DNA from: Halorubrum aidingense JCM 13560
GTDB lineage: Archaea; Halobacteriota; Halobacteria; Halobacteriales; Haloferacaceae
Length of the DNA: 64,000 bases
Direction of reading: 5' to 3'
Assembly: GCF_000336995.1 (NCBI RefSeq)
Contig: NZ_AOJI01000022.1
Span: forward strand, 164,228-228,227
In this document: positions 44,357-52,680 of the stretch, piece after piece
Position numbering within the stretch: position 1 is the stretch's first letter
How the letters are laid out: every line of letters starts with the position of its first letter
Made by a program: the position numbers and the translations under genes
Notes under the pieces: model-generated
The model's input: only the letters and a program-made list of their open reading frames with translations
The model's database searches: none
What the model was told of the DNA's origin: nothing

Positions 44357-45421
44357 ATGAGCGACGATCGGGTGTTCACGTACAACGGCGGCGCGGTACC
44401 GCCCGGCGAGACGCAGAACATCCGCTACGGAATCAGCGAGACGTACCTCGGCGATCCGGTCCGGATACCCGTGACTATCGTCAACGGGGAACTCGACGGA
44501 CCGACGGTCTTCCTCACGGCGGCCGCCCACGGCGACGAGCTCAACGGGATCGAAGTCGTCCGCGAAATCGCCCACGAGTGGGACCTCGAGAAGCTGGCGG
44601 GCACCCTCGTCTGTCTGCCCGTGCTCAACGTCCCCGGGTTCATCGCCCAGCAGCGCTACCTCCCCGTTTACGACCGCGACCTCAACCGCTCGTTCCCCGG
44701 GAAAGCGGGGTCGACGAGCTCGAACCGCATGGCGAATCAGATCTACTCGAACTTCATCGCCCCCTGCGATTTCGGTCTCGACTTCCACACCTCGACCCGC
44801 GGACGGACGAACATGCTCCACGTCCGCGCGGACATGACCGACGCGGGAGTCCACCGCCTCGCGATGGCGTTCGGCTCGAAGGTGATCATCGACAGCGAGG
44901 GGCCGAGCGGCACCCTCCGCGGAGAGGCGACGGCCGACGGGATCCCCACGATCACCATCGAGATGGGCGAGGCGCACCGCTTCCAGCGTCCCCTCATCGA
45001 CGACGCGCTCGGCGGGGCCCGCTCCGTCTTCGCGGAGTACGAGCTGCTCGAAACCGATACCGTGCGCTGGCCCGGCTGGCGGACGATCGTCTCCGGCGCG
45101 GGCGAAAAGACGTGGCTCCGCGCCGACTCCGGCGGCATCGTCGATACGCACTTCGAGAGCGGCTCGCTCGTCCACGAGGGCGAGCGGATCGCGACCATCA
45201 CCAACCCGTTCAAACAGGACGCCGTCGCCATCGAGGCGCCCTTCACGGGACTCCTGATCGGTCTCCTGGAGAACCCCGTCGTCTACCCCGGAAACCCGCT
45301 GTGTCACCTCGTCGAGATCGACGAGTCGACGCGGCGGGCGATCGAGACCGGCAACGCCCCGCAGCCGGTCGGGCAGCCGGACGCGGCGGACGTGGTGGAC
45401 GGGTCGACCGGCGCGAACTGA
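44357..45421 (+). CDS. Succinylglutamate desuccinylase / aspartoacylase family deacylase
   Basis: A 354-residue zinc deacylase of the M14-like AspA/AstE group. Zinc ligands are visible in TAAAHGDELNGIEV (His and Glu) and in LDFHTSTRGRTN (His); the catalytic Glu is probably in TITIEMGEAHRF. RDLNRSFPG is the substrate-binding motif. The C-terminal part (about 235-325) is the family's beta domain. It would remove an acyl or aminoacyl group by amide hydrolysis. Its divergence from the RimK-retropepsin gene suggests the two enzymes add and remove the same modification. The last 13 codons and the stop are duplicated just downstream. Confidence 0.9.
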   Translation: MSDDRVFTYNGGAVPPGETQNIRYGISETYLGDPVRIPVTIVNGELDGPTVFLTAAAHGDELNGIEVVREIAHEWDLEKLAGTLVCLPVLNVPGFIAQQRYLPVYDRDLNRSFPGKAGSTSSNRMANQIYSNFIAPCDFGLDFHTSTRGRTNMLHVRADMTDAGVHRLAMAFGSKVIIDSEGPSGTLRGEATADGIPTITIEMGEAHRFQRPLIDDALGGARSVFAEYELLETDTVRWPGWRTIVSGAGEKTWLRADSGGIVDTHFESGSLVHEGERIATITNPFKQDAVAIEAPFTGLLIGLLENPVVYPGNPLCHLVEIDESTRRAIETGNAPQPVGQPDAADVVDGSTGAN

Positions 45422-45482
45422 GTCGGACGCGGCGGACATGGTGGACGAGTCGACCGGCGCGAACTGAGTCGGCCGCGGCAGA
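45380..45482 (+). repeat. 46-bp tandem repeat covering the 3' end of the AspA-type gene
   Basis: Unit 1 (45380-45425) encodes the protein's last residues (DAADVVDGSTGAN) and stop. Unit 2 (45426-45471) is 43/46 or closer in sequence and again contains GAACTGAGTCG. A partial third starts at 45472. So the stop codon and its upstream codons are copied into the intergenic DNA. Confidence 0.8.
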
Positions 45483-45547
45483 CGAGCCGGCTCCCGACCC
45501 TTCTTCGAAGGCGTGGCGTATATGCGCCGCCCGACCGTGTCGCCGGT

Positions 45548-46396
45548 ATGACCGACGATCTCGACACGCCGGTGCTCGACAACCACCTCCACCTCGACCC
45601 GCGTCACGGCCGCGGGATCGACGCCGTCGAGGACTTCGTTCACCTCGGCGGCACCCACCTGCTCGTGGTGAACAAGCCGTCGTGGCACCTCGGCGTCGAG
45701 CCGGACGAGCCCGCGGACTTCCGGCCCGTCTTCGAGGAGACGATCGACGCGGTCGACGCCGCGACCGAGGTCCTGCCGGGCCGCGCGTGGCCCGTTCTCG
45801 GCGTCCACCCCGGTCTGATAAGCCGCCTCGTCGACGAGCGGGGATTCGAGCCCGAGGCGGCCCGCGACCTGATGCAAGGCGGTCTGGAGGTCGCGAGCGA
45901 GTTCGTCGCCGACGGCGAGGCGCTCGCGCTGAAGTCCGGCCGTCCGCACTACGAGGTGAGCGACGCGGTCTGGGACGCGTCGAACGCCGTGACCCGGCGC
46001 GCGTTCGAACTCGGCGCCGCCCTCGACTGCGCCGTGCAGCTCCACACCGAGGCCACCGAGGACCTGACGGATCTCGCCGCCGTCGCCGAGGAGGTCGGGC
46101 TCGACCCCGCGACCGTGGTCAAACACTACGCCGAGGGCCGGCTCGCGGGGGTGACGCCGAGCGTCATGAGCGAAAAGGACCGGCTCGAACGGGCCGCCGA
46201 GTCGGGTGAGCCGTTCCTGATGGAGACCGACTTCGTCGACGACCCCGAGAAGCCGGGAATGGTGCTCGGGCCGAAGACGGTTCCCCGCCGCGTGCGCTGG
46301 CTGGTAGAGAACGGCCACGACGAGGCGGTCCGCCGCGCCCACGTCGAGACGCCCGCCGCCGTGTACGGAATCGACACCGAGGCGACGCTGGAGTGA
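45548..46396 (+). CDS. TatD-related metal-dependent hydrolase
   Basis: A 282-residue TIM-barrel hydrolase of the archaeal TatD-related branch: metal ligands in DNHLHLDPRHGR, a barrel strand GRAWPVLGVHPGLIS, VQLHTEATED, VVKHYAEGRL, and the last Asp in LMETDFVDDPEKPG. TatD proteins are DNases or esterases acting on 3' ends; the archaeal branch is less studied. It follows the AspA-type gene on the same strand by 126 bases, mostly repeat, so co-transcription is possible. Confidence 0.85.
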   Translation: MTDDLDTPVLDNHLHLDPRHGRGIDAVEDFVHLGGTHLLVVNKPSWHLGVEPDEPADFRPVFEETIDAVDAATEVLPGRAWPVLGVHPGLISRLVDERGFEPEAARDLMQGGLEVASEFVADGEALALKSGRPHYEVSDAVWDASNAVTRRAFELGAALDCAVQLHTEATEDLTDLAAVAEEVGLDPATVVKHYAEGRLAGVTPSVMSEKDRLERAAESGEPFLMETDFVDDPEKPGMVLGPKTVPRRVRWLVENGHDEAVRRAHVETPAAVYGIDTEATLE

Positions 46397-46412
46397 CCCT
46401 CGGCTCGCCAAG

Positions 46413-46490
46413 CGTCAACCCACCGAACCGCCGATCCTCAAACCCACCGAACCGCCGACCGTCAAGCTCATCGAGCCACCGAATCGCCGA
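46413..46490 (+). repeat. 23-bp degenerate tandem repeat
   Basis: CGTCAACCCACCGAACCGCC (GAT) at 46413, a second unit at 46436 and a third, longer and diverged unit from 46459. It lies directly after the TatD-like gene and before DUF2150. Confidence 0.65.
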
Positions 46491-46574
46491 ATCTCGCCGG
46501 ATCGAGGGTGCGAAACCGTCTCGCGCGGCGATCGATAGGAAAGGCATTTGAGTTGGCCGGGCAACGTACAGCAC

Positions 46575-47156
46575 ATGACCGACGACGACGCCGTTGAAAC
46601 GTTCTATACCGACGAACGCTGGCAGAACTGGCTCGACCGGCTGGAAGAAGAGGAGCTCGACCCCGAGAACGAGGACTCCGCCCGCCTGCTGTTGAACCTT
46701 CAAGACGACGCCGCGATCGCGGTCGTGAAGGTCCTCGCGGCGCTCGACGAGGAGCGCATCGACGAGGAGCGCGCGGTCGAGGAGATCCGCGACATCCGCG
46801 AGATCGTGCTCGCCGAGGTCGCGTTCGACGACGAGGACAAGCTCATGTTGATCGACGGGGTTCAGACCTCGCTCGTCCCCGTGTTCTACGCGGCCGAGGA
46901 GTACGTCGTCGGCGGCGTCGTCGAGGGCGACGTCACCGAGTTCGTCCACGCGGCCGCCGACGCCGAGGCCGAAGAGGACCTCGACGCCGCGCTCGGCTAC
47001 GTCGTGCAGGCCGGCACCCGCGTCATCGACGGCGAGCCGCTCGACATCGAACTCGTCGACGAGCTGGAGTACGGGCTCGTCTCCGAGTGGGTCAACGGGC
47101 TCGACTCGCTCCAGTCGGCCATCGAGGACCCGGAAGTCGTCGAAGAAGACGACTGA
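46575..47156 (+). CDS. DUF2150 family protein
   Basis: A 193-residue highly acidic, mainly helical protein: FYTDERWQNWLDRLEEEELD, ARLLLNLQDDAAIAVVKVLA, EEIRDIREIVLAEV and a final LEYGLVSEWVNGLDSLQ. This matches DUF2150, a family common in haloarchaea and methanogens without known function. No membrane or metal motif is present. Confidence 0.88.
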   Translation: MTDDDAVETFYTDERWQNWLDRLEEEELDPENEDSARLLLNLQDDAAIAVVKVLAALDEERIDEERAVEEIRDIREIVLAEVAFDDEDKLMLIDGVQTSLVPVFYAAEEYVVGGVVEGDVTEFVHAAADAEAEEDLDAALGYVVQAGTRVIDGEPLDIELVDELEYGLVSEWVNGLDSLQSAIEDPEVVEEDD

Positions 47157-47352
47157 CGGCGTCGTCTCACGCACCCCTGAGCGTCCCGCCGCCGCGGCGC
47201 CCGGGATCTCGGCCGCTACGCCGTTCGCTCGGCGGCGCCCGGTATCTCGTTATCTCGTGCTCCCGTCTTTTCCCGTTTTCTCCCCTCTCTCGATATTCTC
47301 ATCCCGCATAGCGACGGCCGTGACCTGCCGCCCGTCAGTTCGACCGCCGCAC

Positions 47353-48282
47353 TCACGCCACCACCGAAAAGAGCAGCAAGTTGTGCGCCGCGGGCCCGAG
47401 CCCGACGGCGGCGATGAACCCCAACAGGAGGTACCCCTCCGCGGGCTCGTCTCGCACGTACGGCGTGAACAGCCAGACGACGAGGCTCGCGACCGCGAGC
47501 TTGACCAGTACGAACAGCCACCCCTCGCCGAACACCGGCACCGCCGGGAGCCCCTCGATCTCCAGGATGAGCCGCGAGAGGGGCGTCCGCTCGCCGAACC
47601 CGAGCTGGGTCGTTCCGACCGCGGTCGAGGCGCCGTCGAGCGCGTGTCCGAACACGGCGAGCGCGCCGACGCCGCCGGTTATCCCCGTCTCCGGACGGGC
47701 TCTGGTGAGGCCGGTCCAGACGAGCGCGGCGATCGGAACGGCCGCCGCGAGCGAGACGGCCGACCAGAACGCGCCGTCGGTCGAGATGCCGGCGGCGACG
47801 GCGACGGCGACGACCGGGACGAGCGCGAGCGTCCCGACCGCGGCGAGCGCCCGGGGAACACCCGATCCGGCCGGGTCGCGCTCGGCTCCTCGACCGTCGG
47901 CGGCGGCGGCCGCCTCTGCGTTGGTCGCGTCGGCCGCCTCTGCGTCGGTCGCGTCGGCCGCGAGCCAACTCGCGCCGGCGAGCGCGCCGACCGTGAGGTA
48001 CACCGTCGGCGACCCCGCGAGCGGCCTCACGAGCGGCGGGAGCGCGTCGATCACGTACAGGACGTGGGCGGCCGATCCGAGGATCACCCACGGCGTGAGC
48101 GCGAGGACGTGCCGGTCGGTGACGGTGGGCGGGCGTCGCCGAAGTACGACGGCGACGACACCGGCCACGAGGAGCACCGCGAGGAGGTAGGGCGCCGGCG
48201 GGAGCGTCGTCCCGGCGGGGAGAAACGGGAGGGTGGCGGGAGCGGCGAGGGCGGCGAGGGCAGCGAGGGCGACCGCCATCAC
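47353..48282 (-). CDS. DUF63 family membrane protein
   Basis: A 309-residue integral membrane protein with about eight helices. DUF63 hallmarks are DRHVLALTPWVILGSAAHVL near the N-terminus, FGHALDGASTAVG in the middle and EGYLLLGFIAAVGLGPAAHNLL at the end. An Ala/Asp-rich loop (about 110-140), encoded by repeated 15-27 base units, is a local insertion. Its ATG overlaps the UspA stop (ATGA), so both are on one transcript. Function unknown. Confidence 0.88.
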   Translation of the reverse strand: MMAVALAALAALAAPATLPFLPAGTTLPPAPYLLAVLLVAGVVAVVLRRRPPTVTDRHVLALTPWVILGSAAHVLYVIDALPPLVRPLAGSPTVYLTVGALAGASWLAADATDAEAADATNAEAAAAADGRGAERDPAGSGVPRALAAVGTLALVPVVAVAVAAGISTDGAFWSAVSLAAAVPIAALVWTGLTRARPETGITGGVGALAVFGHALDGASTAVGTTQLGFGERTPLSRLILEIEGLPAVPVFGEGWLFVLVKLAVASLVVWLFTPYVRDEPAEGYLLLGFIAAVGLGPAAHNLLLFSVVA

Positions 48283-48728
48283 ACCGACAGCACGGGCTGG
48301 CTGGCGTACAACAGGACGTACTCCGCGGCCTTCCCGAGCACCTGCCCGGGGTCGCCGCTGACGGGCTCGCGCGGGACGACGATGAAGTCGGAGTCGAGCT
48401 CTTCCGCGGTGTCGAGGACGACGCTTCCCGGGTGGACCGTCTTCACGGTCGTCGAGAAGCCGTACGCGATGGAGTTGCTGTGGGCGACGCCGGCGGCCTC
48501 GGCGCGCGTGGCGACCGAGTCGGTGAACGCCTCCGTGTCGTCGGCGACGTCGGCCGTCTCGACCACGCCGTGGTCGAGCGCGCGGACCACGTCCTCGTCA
48601 AGCACGTACAGGGCGTGGACGCTCGCGTCGTACTCGCTCGCGACCGTGATCGCGTAGTCGACCGCCTCGTGGGACTCCTCGCTCCCGTCGACGGGAACGA
48701 GGACGAGGTCGATGTCGAGATCGGTCAT
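48279..48728 (-). CDS. Universal stress protein (UspA family)
   Basis: A 149-residue UspA domain: LVLVPVDGSEESHEAVDYAI, ASVHALYVLDEDVV, a middle SIAYGFSTTVKTVHPG, and DSDFIVVPREPVSGDPGQVLGKAAEYVLLYASQPVLSV at the end. The G-x2-G-x9-G motif is only partly kept (GDPGQVLGKAAEYVLLY), so ATP binding is not certain. It is the first gene of a two-gene operon with the DUF63 protein. Confidence 0.9.
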   Translation of the reverse strand: MTDLDIDLVLVPVDGSEESHEAVDYAITVASEYDASVHALYVLDEDVVRALDHGVVETADVADDTEAFTDSVATRAEAAGVAHSNSIAYGFSTTVKTVHPGSVVLDTAEELDSDFIVVPREPVSGDPGQVLGKAAEYVLLYASQPVLSV

Positions 48729-48787
48729 ACCTGGACGTCGTCGGGGGAGTTCAAAAAGCCCGCCCCATGCGATCGGGCGGGTCGGTC

Positions 48788-48858
48788 GGTGGACGGCGGC
48801 CGCGATGGGCGGCGGACGCGGTGGACGGCGGACGCGGTGGACGGCGGCCGCGATGGAC
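48788..48858 (+). repeat. Compound short repeat between Dam and UspA genes
   Basis: A 21-base sequence (GGTGGACGGCGGCCGCGATG-G) occurs at 48788 and 48836, and between them the 16-base GGCGGACGCGGTGGAC is repeated at 48811 and 48827. Confidence 0.7.
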
Positions 48859-48887
48859 GGCAAGCGACGGCGGACGCCTCCCGATCG

Positions 48888-49808
48888 TCAGAACTCCGGG
48901 AGCCCGCGTTGCCCGCCGTCGAGTCGCTCGTCGGGCGGCACGTTCGTCGCGACGATCTCGTCGACCGCGTCGCGGTTGTCGGGATCGCTGTTGATCGCGC
49001 GGGTCGCGCCCTCCACGTCGACGTGGAGGCCGGCCTCGGCGTACGGCTCGTACATCACGCCGCTGTTGCTCACCACGACCCACACCCCCGCCTCGTCGAG
49101 CGCGCCCGCCACGTCGAGCAGCCGACGCTGGTCCTCGCGGTCGAAGCCGTCGGCGCTGTACTCGTTGAAGCTCGCGGTCGCGCTCATCGGCTCGTACGGC
49201 GGATCGAAGTAGACGAGGTCGCCCGGCTCGGCGACGTCGAGCACGTACGCGAAGTCGTCGTTGCGGATCGTCGTCGTCGCGAGCACGTCGCTCGCCCGCC
49301 GGATCCGGTCGCGCTGGACCCAGTCCGGGTTCGCGTACCGACCGACGGGGACGTTGAACCCGCCGTCGGCGTTCTCGCGGTAGAGCCCGTTGTAGCAGGT
49401 CCGATTCAGGTACAACAGGAGCGCGGCCTCCGTCAGCGGATCGAACTCGCTCTCGTACGGCCGTCGGTTGAACCGCGCGCGCTGTTGGTAGTAGTAGCTC
49501 TCGACGGAGCGGTCCCGGGCCGTCGTCTCGTCGTACGGGAGCGACGGGTCCGGGTCGGCCTCGGGGTCGTCGAACGACGCCAGCCGATCGATGAGCGCCT
49601 CGGGATCGTCTCGCACCTGCTCGTAGAAGTTCACCAGCCGGGGATTCGCGTCGTTGATCGTCGCGTCGGGCGGTTCGAGGTCGAAGAAGAGCGCGCCGCC
49701 GCCGATGAACGGCTCGTGGTAGCGGTCGTGGTCGGTCGGGAACCGGGCGTACAGCTCGTCGAGGAGCTGCCGCTTCCCGCCGGCCCACTTCAGGATCGGC
49801 TCGGCCAT
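48888..49808 (-). CDS. D12-class DNA adenine methyltransferase (Dam-type)
   Basis: A 306-residue amino-methyltransferase of the alpha (D12) class. The SAM site is ILKWAGGKRQLLDEL plus FIGGGALFFDLEPP, the catalytic motif is DPPY (VYFDPPYEPMSATASFNEYS), and LNRTCYNGLYREN lies in the recognition region. Such enzymes methylate N6 of adenine, most often in GATC-like sites. No restriction enzyme gene is nearby, so it looks like an orphan. Its start is 108 bases from the DUF7344-like gene on the same strand. Confidence 0.92.
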   Translation of the reverse strand: MAEPILKWAGGKRQLLDELYARFPTDHDRYHEPFIGGGALFFDLEPPDATINDANPRLVNFYEQVRDDPEALIDRLASFDDPEADPDPSLPYDETTARDRSVESYYYQQRARFNRRPYESEFDPLTEAALLLYLNRTCYNGLYRENADGGFNVPVGRYANPDWVQRDRIRRASDVLATTTIRNDDFAYVLDVAEPGDLVYFDPPYEPMSATASFNEYSADGFDREDQRRLLDVAGALDEAGVWVVVSNSGVMYEPYAEAGLHVDVEGATRAINSDPDNRDAVDEIVATNVPPDERLDGGQRGLPEF

Positions 49809-49916
49809 GCGATGTCGGGACTCCCCGGCGCCGGCGTATAAACGTCTCGGGCGAGGCGAGACGGAGCTAAAAAGCGAGACGGCGGTGGAGGGCGGACGGC
49901 CGACCGGGTCTCCCGA

Positions 49917-50276
49917 TCAGTCGTCGGCCGGTTCCCCTTCGGCGGTGTCGCTCTCGGTGGCATCTCCGTCCACGACGCCGCCGTCGCCGGTGGCGCCGAG
50001 ATTCGGGGTCGGGAGGTCCGAGACGTGGGCGGCCGCCTCCTCGAAGTTCGGCCCGGGCTCGATCGTGCCCGCTTCGCGGTCCCACTCGATGTAGCCGGCC
50101 TCCTCCAAGGCGGGGAGGTGTTGCTCACGGAGTTCGGCGGCGATATCGTCGGCGCTGCCGCGGAGATTGAGGTCCGCGACCGTCTCGACGGTCCCGTCGG
50201 CGAGTCCGGCGATGACTCGCCATCGATCGGGCTCCGTGGCTGCCGCCGGCCGTGAGGTGGAGGTGTTCCGTATCAT
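49917..50276 (-). CDS. DUF7344-like winged-helix protein
   Basis: A 119-residue protein. Residues about 15-75 fit the winged-helix pattern of haloarchaeal DUF7344 proteins: RWRVIAGLADGTVETVADL, then LREQHLPALEEAGYIEWDREAGTIEPGPNF, where the L-x-H-x-x-L-P-x-L-E-x-x-G-x-I segment is the recognition helix and start of the wing. The remainder is an acidic, disordered tail. It probably binds DNA, but no target is evident. Confidence 0.85.
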   Translation of the reverse strand: MIRNTSTSRPAAATEPDRWRVIAGLADGTVETVADLNLRGSADDIAAELREQHLPALEEAGYIEWDREAGTIEPGPNFEEAAAHVSDLPTPNLGATGDGGVVDGDATESDTAEGEPADD

Positions 50277-50411
50277 GCTGTGTCGCTCCGTATCTTACGA
50301 TCGACTGGAGTGAAATAAATGTATGGGGCAACGTGTCAGTGCCCGCGACGAGACGCACGATCCGGTACCGCGCGAGCGCCGCTCGCTTCTGCGCACGGAC
50401 TCCCTCGCGTC

Positions 50412-50822
50412 CTATCGAACTCGGAGCCCGCGATGCAGGGTGTACCCGGCGACGATCAGAAAGATGAACGGGAGCCCGGTGAGCGGGTGCGCCAACAACG
50501 CGCCGGCCGCGAGGATCAGGTATCCCTTCTCTGGCGGTCGCCACGCCGTCCGGCGTCGCATCGAGCCGAGTTCGGCCCGGAACGCGACGAGCAGCGCGCC
50601 GCCGACGAGAAGCCACGCCGCGCCGCCGACCGCCGCGGCGAGAACGCCTCCGGTCTCGGCAACGGGGCCGGCGACGGCGTCGAGGGCGGCGGGGTATCCA
50701 CGCTCTCCCGAGTCGATCAGCGACGACGCCACGAGCGACACGGGCAGGTACAGCGCGGTCAGTGCGACCACCGTCCAGAAGGGGACGTTCGCCTGCGTGC
50801 TCGGCGGCGGGTGCTCCGTCAT
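50412..50822 (-). CDS. Small four-helix membrane protein
   Basis: A 136-residue protein with four predicted membrane segments (about 14-33, 55-80, 98-112, 114-128) and a basic loop RRRTAWRPPEKGYL. The final YTLHRGLRVR is positively charged. This pattern occurs in unnamed haloarchaeal membrane proteins. The ATG at 50822 directly follows an ATTT-rich sequence; a longer in-frame start is possible but its extension is not coding-like. Function unknown. Confidence 0.7.
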   Translation of the reverse strand: MTEHPPPSTQANVPFWTVVALTALYLPVSLVASSLIDSGERGYPAALDAVAGPVAETGGVLAAAVGGAAWLLVGGALLVAFRAELGSMRRRTAWRPPEKGYLILAAGALLAHPLTGLPFIFLIVAGYTLHRGLRVR

Positions 50823-51044
50823 AAATACGCAAGGAGGGGAGCGGGCAGAAACCCTCCGGTTCCGGTGCCGTCCCGGACGTCGTCGAGGAGGTGCAGCCGC
50901 GCCAACGGCGCCGAATTCACAGATATATGAGAGGTGTACGACTCCGTACCATGGTAGATAGTACACTCCGTTAACAACCGTTTTAGACCGATCTAGCGAA
51001 TGATCCATGCTACCCTTTCTCAAAACATATTTGGAATATGAAAG

Positions 51045-51052
51045 GTATATAT
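51045..51052 (+). promoter_or_regulatory. TATA box of the 95-residue protein gene
   Basis: GTATATAT lies about 28 bases before the ATG at 51076 in an AT-rich stretch. It decides the leaderless start at 51076 over an in-frame ATG at 51007. Confidence 0.6.
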
Positions 51053-51075
51053 CGGCGGAGCGTGTACCCGTTAGT

Positions 51076-51363
51076 ATGCACCCCACGACCATCGGATCGG
51101 CGGCGGACCGCAACGCGAGCGGCGCCGGCGTCCTGTCCACCGGTAGCTCTCCGAAAGGCACCGTCGCGTTCGTCGCGCTCTTCACCCTCCCGTTTTTCAT
51201 CGCGGAGCATCCGCTGGCCGCGGTGACCCTCCTCGTCGGCGGCGTCGCCGTCGCGGCCATCTCGCGATCGATCGCCGACCACGCTCGCCGACACCGGGGA
51301 TCGGTGCGACACCTGACGCTCCCCGGTCTCGGCACGGTCGAGTACCGATTCACCCGGAGCTAA
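51076..51363 (+). CDS. Small membrane protein whose 3' end is repeated downstream
   Basis: A 95-residue protein: about 28 soluble residues, a hydrophobic hairpin (VAFVALFTLPFFIAEH and AVTLLVGGVAVAAIS), then a basic/aromatic tail (DHARRHRGSVRHL to EYRFTRS). The function is unknown. Its last codons (encoding RFTRS) and stop are the first half-unit of a 43-base tandem array that continues into the intergenic region, so the gene's end is repeated at least five more times, always as ...CGGAGCTAA. Confidence 0.75.
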   Translation: MHPTTIGSAADRNASGAGVLSTGSSPKGTVAFVALFTLPFFIAEHPLAAVTLLVGGVAVAAISRSIADHARRHRGSVRHLTLPGLGTVEYRFTRS

Positions 51364-51490
51364 ATACGGTTTATCCGGAGCTAAGTACCCGTTCACCCGG
51401 AGCTAAATACGGTTTACCCGGAGCTAAGTACCCGTTCACCCGGAGCTAAATACGGTTTACCCGGAGCTAAGTACCCGTTCACCCGGAGCT
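51351..51490 (+). repeat. 43-bp tandem array (3 units plus 11 bases)
   Basis: Units start at 51351, 51394 and 51437 with a truncated fourth at 51480. Each unit contains two similar half-units: CACCCGGAGCTAAATACGGT and then TTACCCGGAGCTAAGTACCC-GTT. The first half-unit includes the stop codon of the gene ending at 51363. Copies differ by one base (ATCCGG in the first). There are no unique spacers. Confidence 0.9.
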
Positions 51491-51520
51491 CCCGCGAACC
51501 GCACCGCTCCGTCGTTCTTT

Positions 51521-52558
51521 TTATATCCCGTCCGCCACGTGCTCGCCGACGGTGAGTCCGTTCGCGAGCGCGGCGTGGAGCCGGCCCTCGCCGGCGACCC
51601 AGTCACCGGTCAGAAACAGCCCCGCTTCGCGCGCCGACTCGACCGGGTCGCTATCGACGCCCGTCTCCGGCTGTGCGTACCGCCAGCCCTGGTGATCCGT
51701 CCAGTCGGGCGCCGCGAGCCGGTCGTCGCCCACGATCGCGGCCGCGTGCTCGGCGAGGGCCGCGACGTTCGTCGCCGGATCGTCGTCGTAGCGCTCGACC
51801 GACCACTCGTGGTTCGCCTGCGCGATCAACAGCGTCTCGCCGTCGGGGACGTGACCGGCCTTGCACTCCTCGCGGGAGATCCACCCGACGGCGTGCTCCT
51901 TGTCGGTGTTGACGAGTCCGTAATAGGGGACGTCGACCGCGAACGGATAGTGGAGCGCGGCGGTCCAGACGGTCCGGAACGCGACCTCGCCGACGGCGTC
52001 GACGAGCCGCTCGCGGAGGGGGGCGTCCCACTCGGCGTCGCCGAGTAGCTCGGCGGTCTGCGGCGCCGGCGGGTTCAACAGCAGGGCGTCGAACGGCCCC
52101 CACGTCGCCCCGTCCGCGTCGTCGAGCTCCCACTGTGAACCCGCCCGGCGGACCCGCTCGACGCGAGTCCGCCGGTGGACCGTCGCGTCGGTCCGCGCGA
52201 GCAGCCGCTTCGCGACCTGGGTGAGCCCTCGACGGTAGCTCCACTTGTGCGCGTCGGCGTCGCGCCCCGGCGACACCGTCCCGTCCGCGTTGAACGTGTA
52301 GATCGGTTCGGTGACGTCGACGAGGCCGTCGTCGTCGAGCACGTTCGTGATCAACTCGACGACGCGCTCGTCGTCGGCCTTCAGGTAGTTCGCGCCGTAA
52401 TCGTACGTGCAGTCGTCGCGGCGGCGCGTCGCCGCGCGACCGCACACCCCGCCGGACTTTTCGAGGATCGTTACGTCCGCCTCGGGAGCGGCGTCAGCGA
52501 GCGCGAACGCCGCGGCCGCCGCCCCGGCGCCGGCGCCGACGATGCCGATGTGTGTCAC
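51521..52558 (-). CDS. FAD-dependent oxidoreductase (renalase/amine-oxidase-like)
   Basis: A 345-residue flavoprotein: dinucleotide-binding IGIVGAGAGAAAAAFAL, ILEKSGGVCGRAATRR (the GG-doublet motif of the flavin amine oxidase group), DYGANYLKADD, and a C-terminal LFLTGDWVAGEGRLHAALANG that closes the FAD site. The overall size matches renalase-like and prenylcysteine-oxidase-like proteins. The substrate is unknown. The GTG at 52558 (MTHIGIVG) was chosen: a TATA-like ATTAAG about 28 bases upstream makes it leaderless. An ATG at 52582 is the alternative. Confidence 0.8.
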   Translation of the reverse strand: MTHIGIVGAGAGAAAAAFALADAAPEADVTILEKSGGVCGRAATRRRDDCTYDYGANYLKADDERVVELITNVLDDDGLVDVTEPIYTFNADGTVSPGRDADAHKWSYRRGLTQVAKRLLARTDATVHRRTRVERVRRAGSQWELDDADGATWGPFDALLLNPPAPQTAELLGDAEWDAPLRERLVDAVGEVAFRTVWTAALHYPFAVDVPYYGLVNTDKEHAVGWISREECKAGHVPDGETLLIAQANHEWSVERYDDDPATNVAALAEHAAAIVGDDRLAAPDWTDHQGWRYAQPETGVDSDPVESAREAGLFLTGDWVAGEGRLHAALANGLTVGEHVADGI

Positions 52559-52680
52559 ACTCTCCGTACACACTCGGAGCACTTAATCGATGGCTCGGTG
52601 AGGGCGACGCGGCCCGAACGGGCCGAAGCCGACGAGTCGCTCGCCACGCCGTCAGGGTATTCACCAAAGCGGTGAGACGC

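Noticed and set aside
44177..46411. Long minus-strand extension upstream of the RimK-type start
   Set aside because: The open frame continues through the AspA and TatD genes on the other strand, but the RimK domain begins at 44176 and both plus-strand genes have clear catalytic motifs.
51351..51490. CRISPR-like array
   Set aside because: Units are directly adjacent 43-base copies without unique spacers and no cas gene is near.
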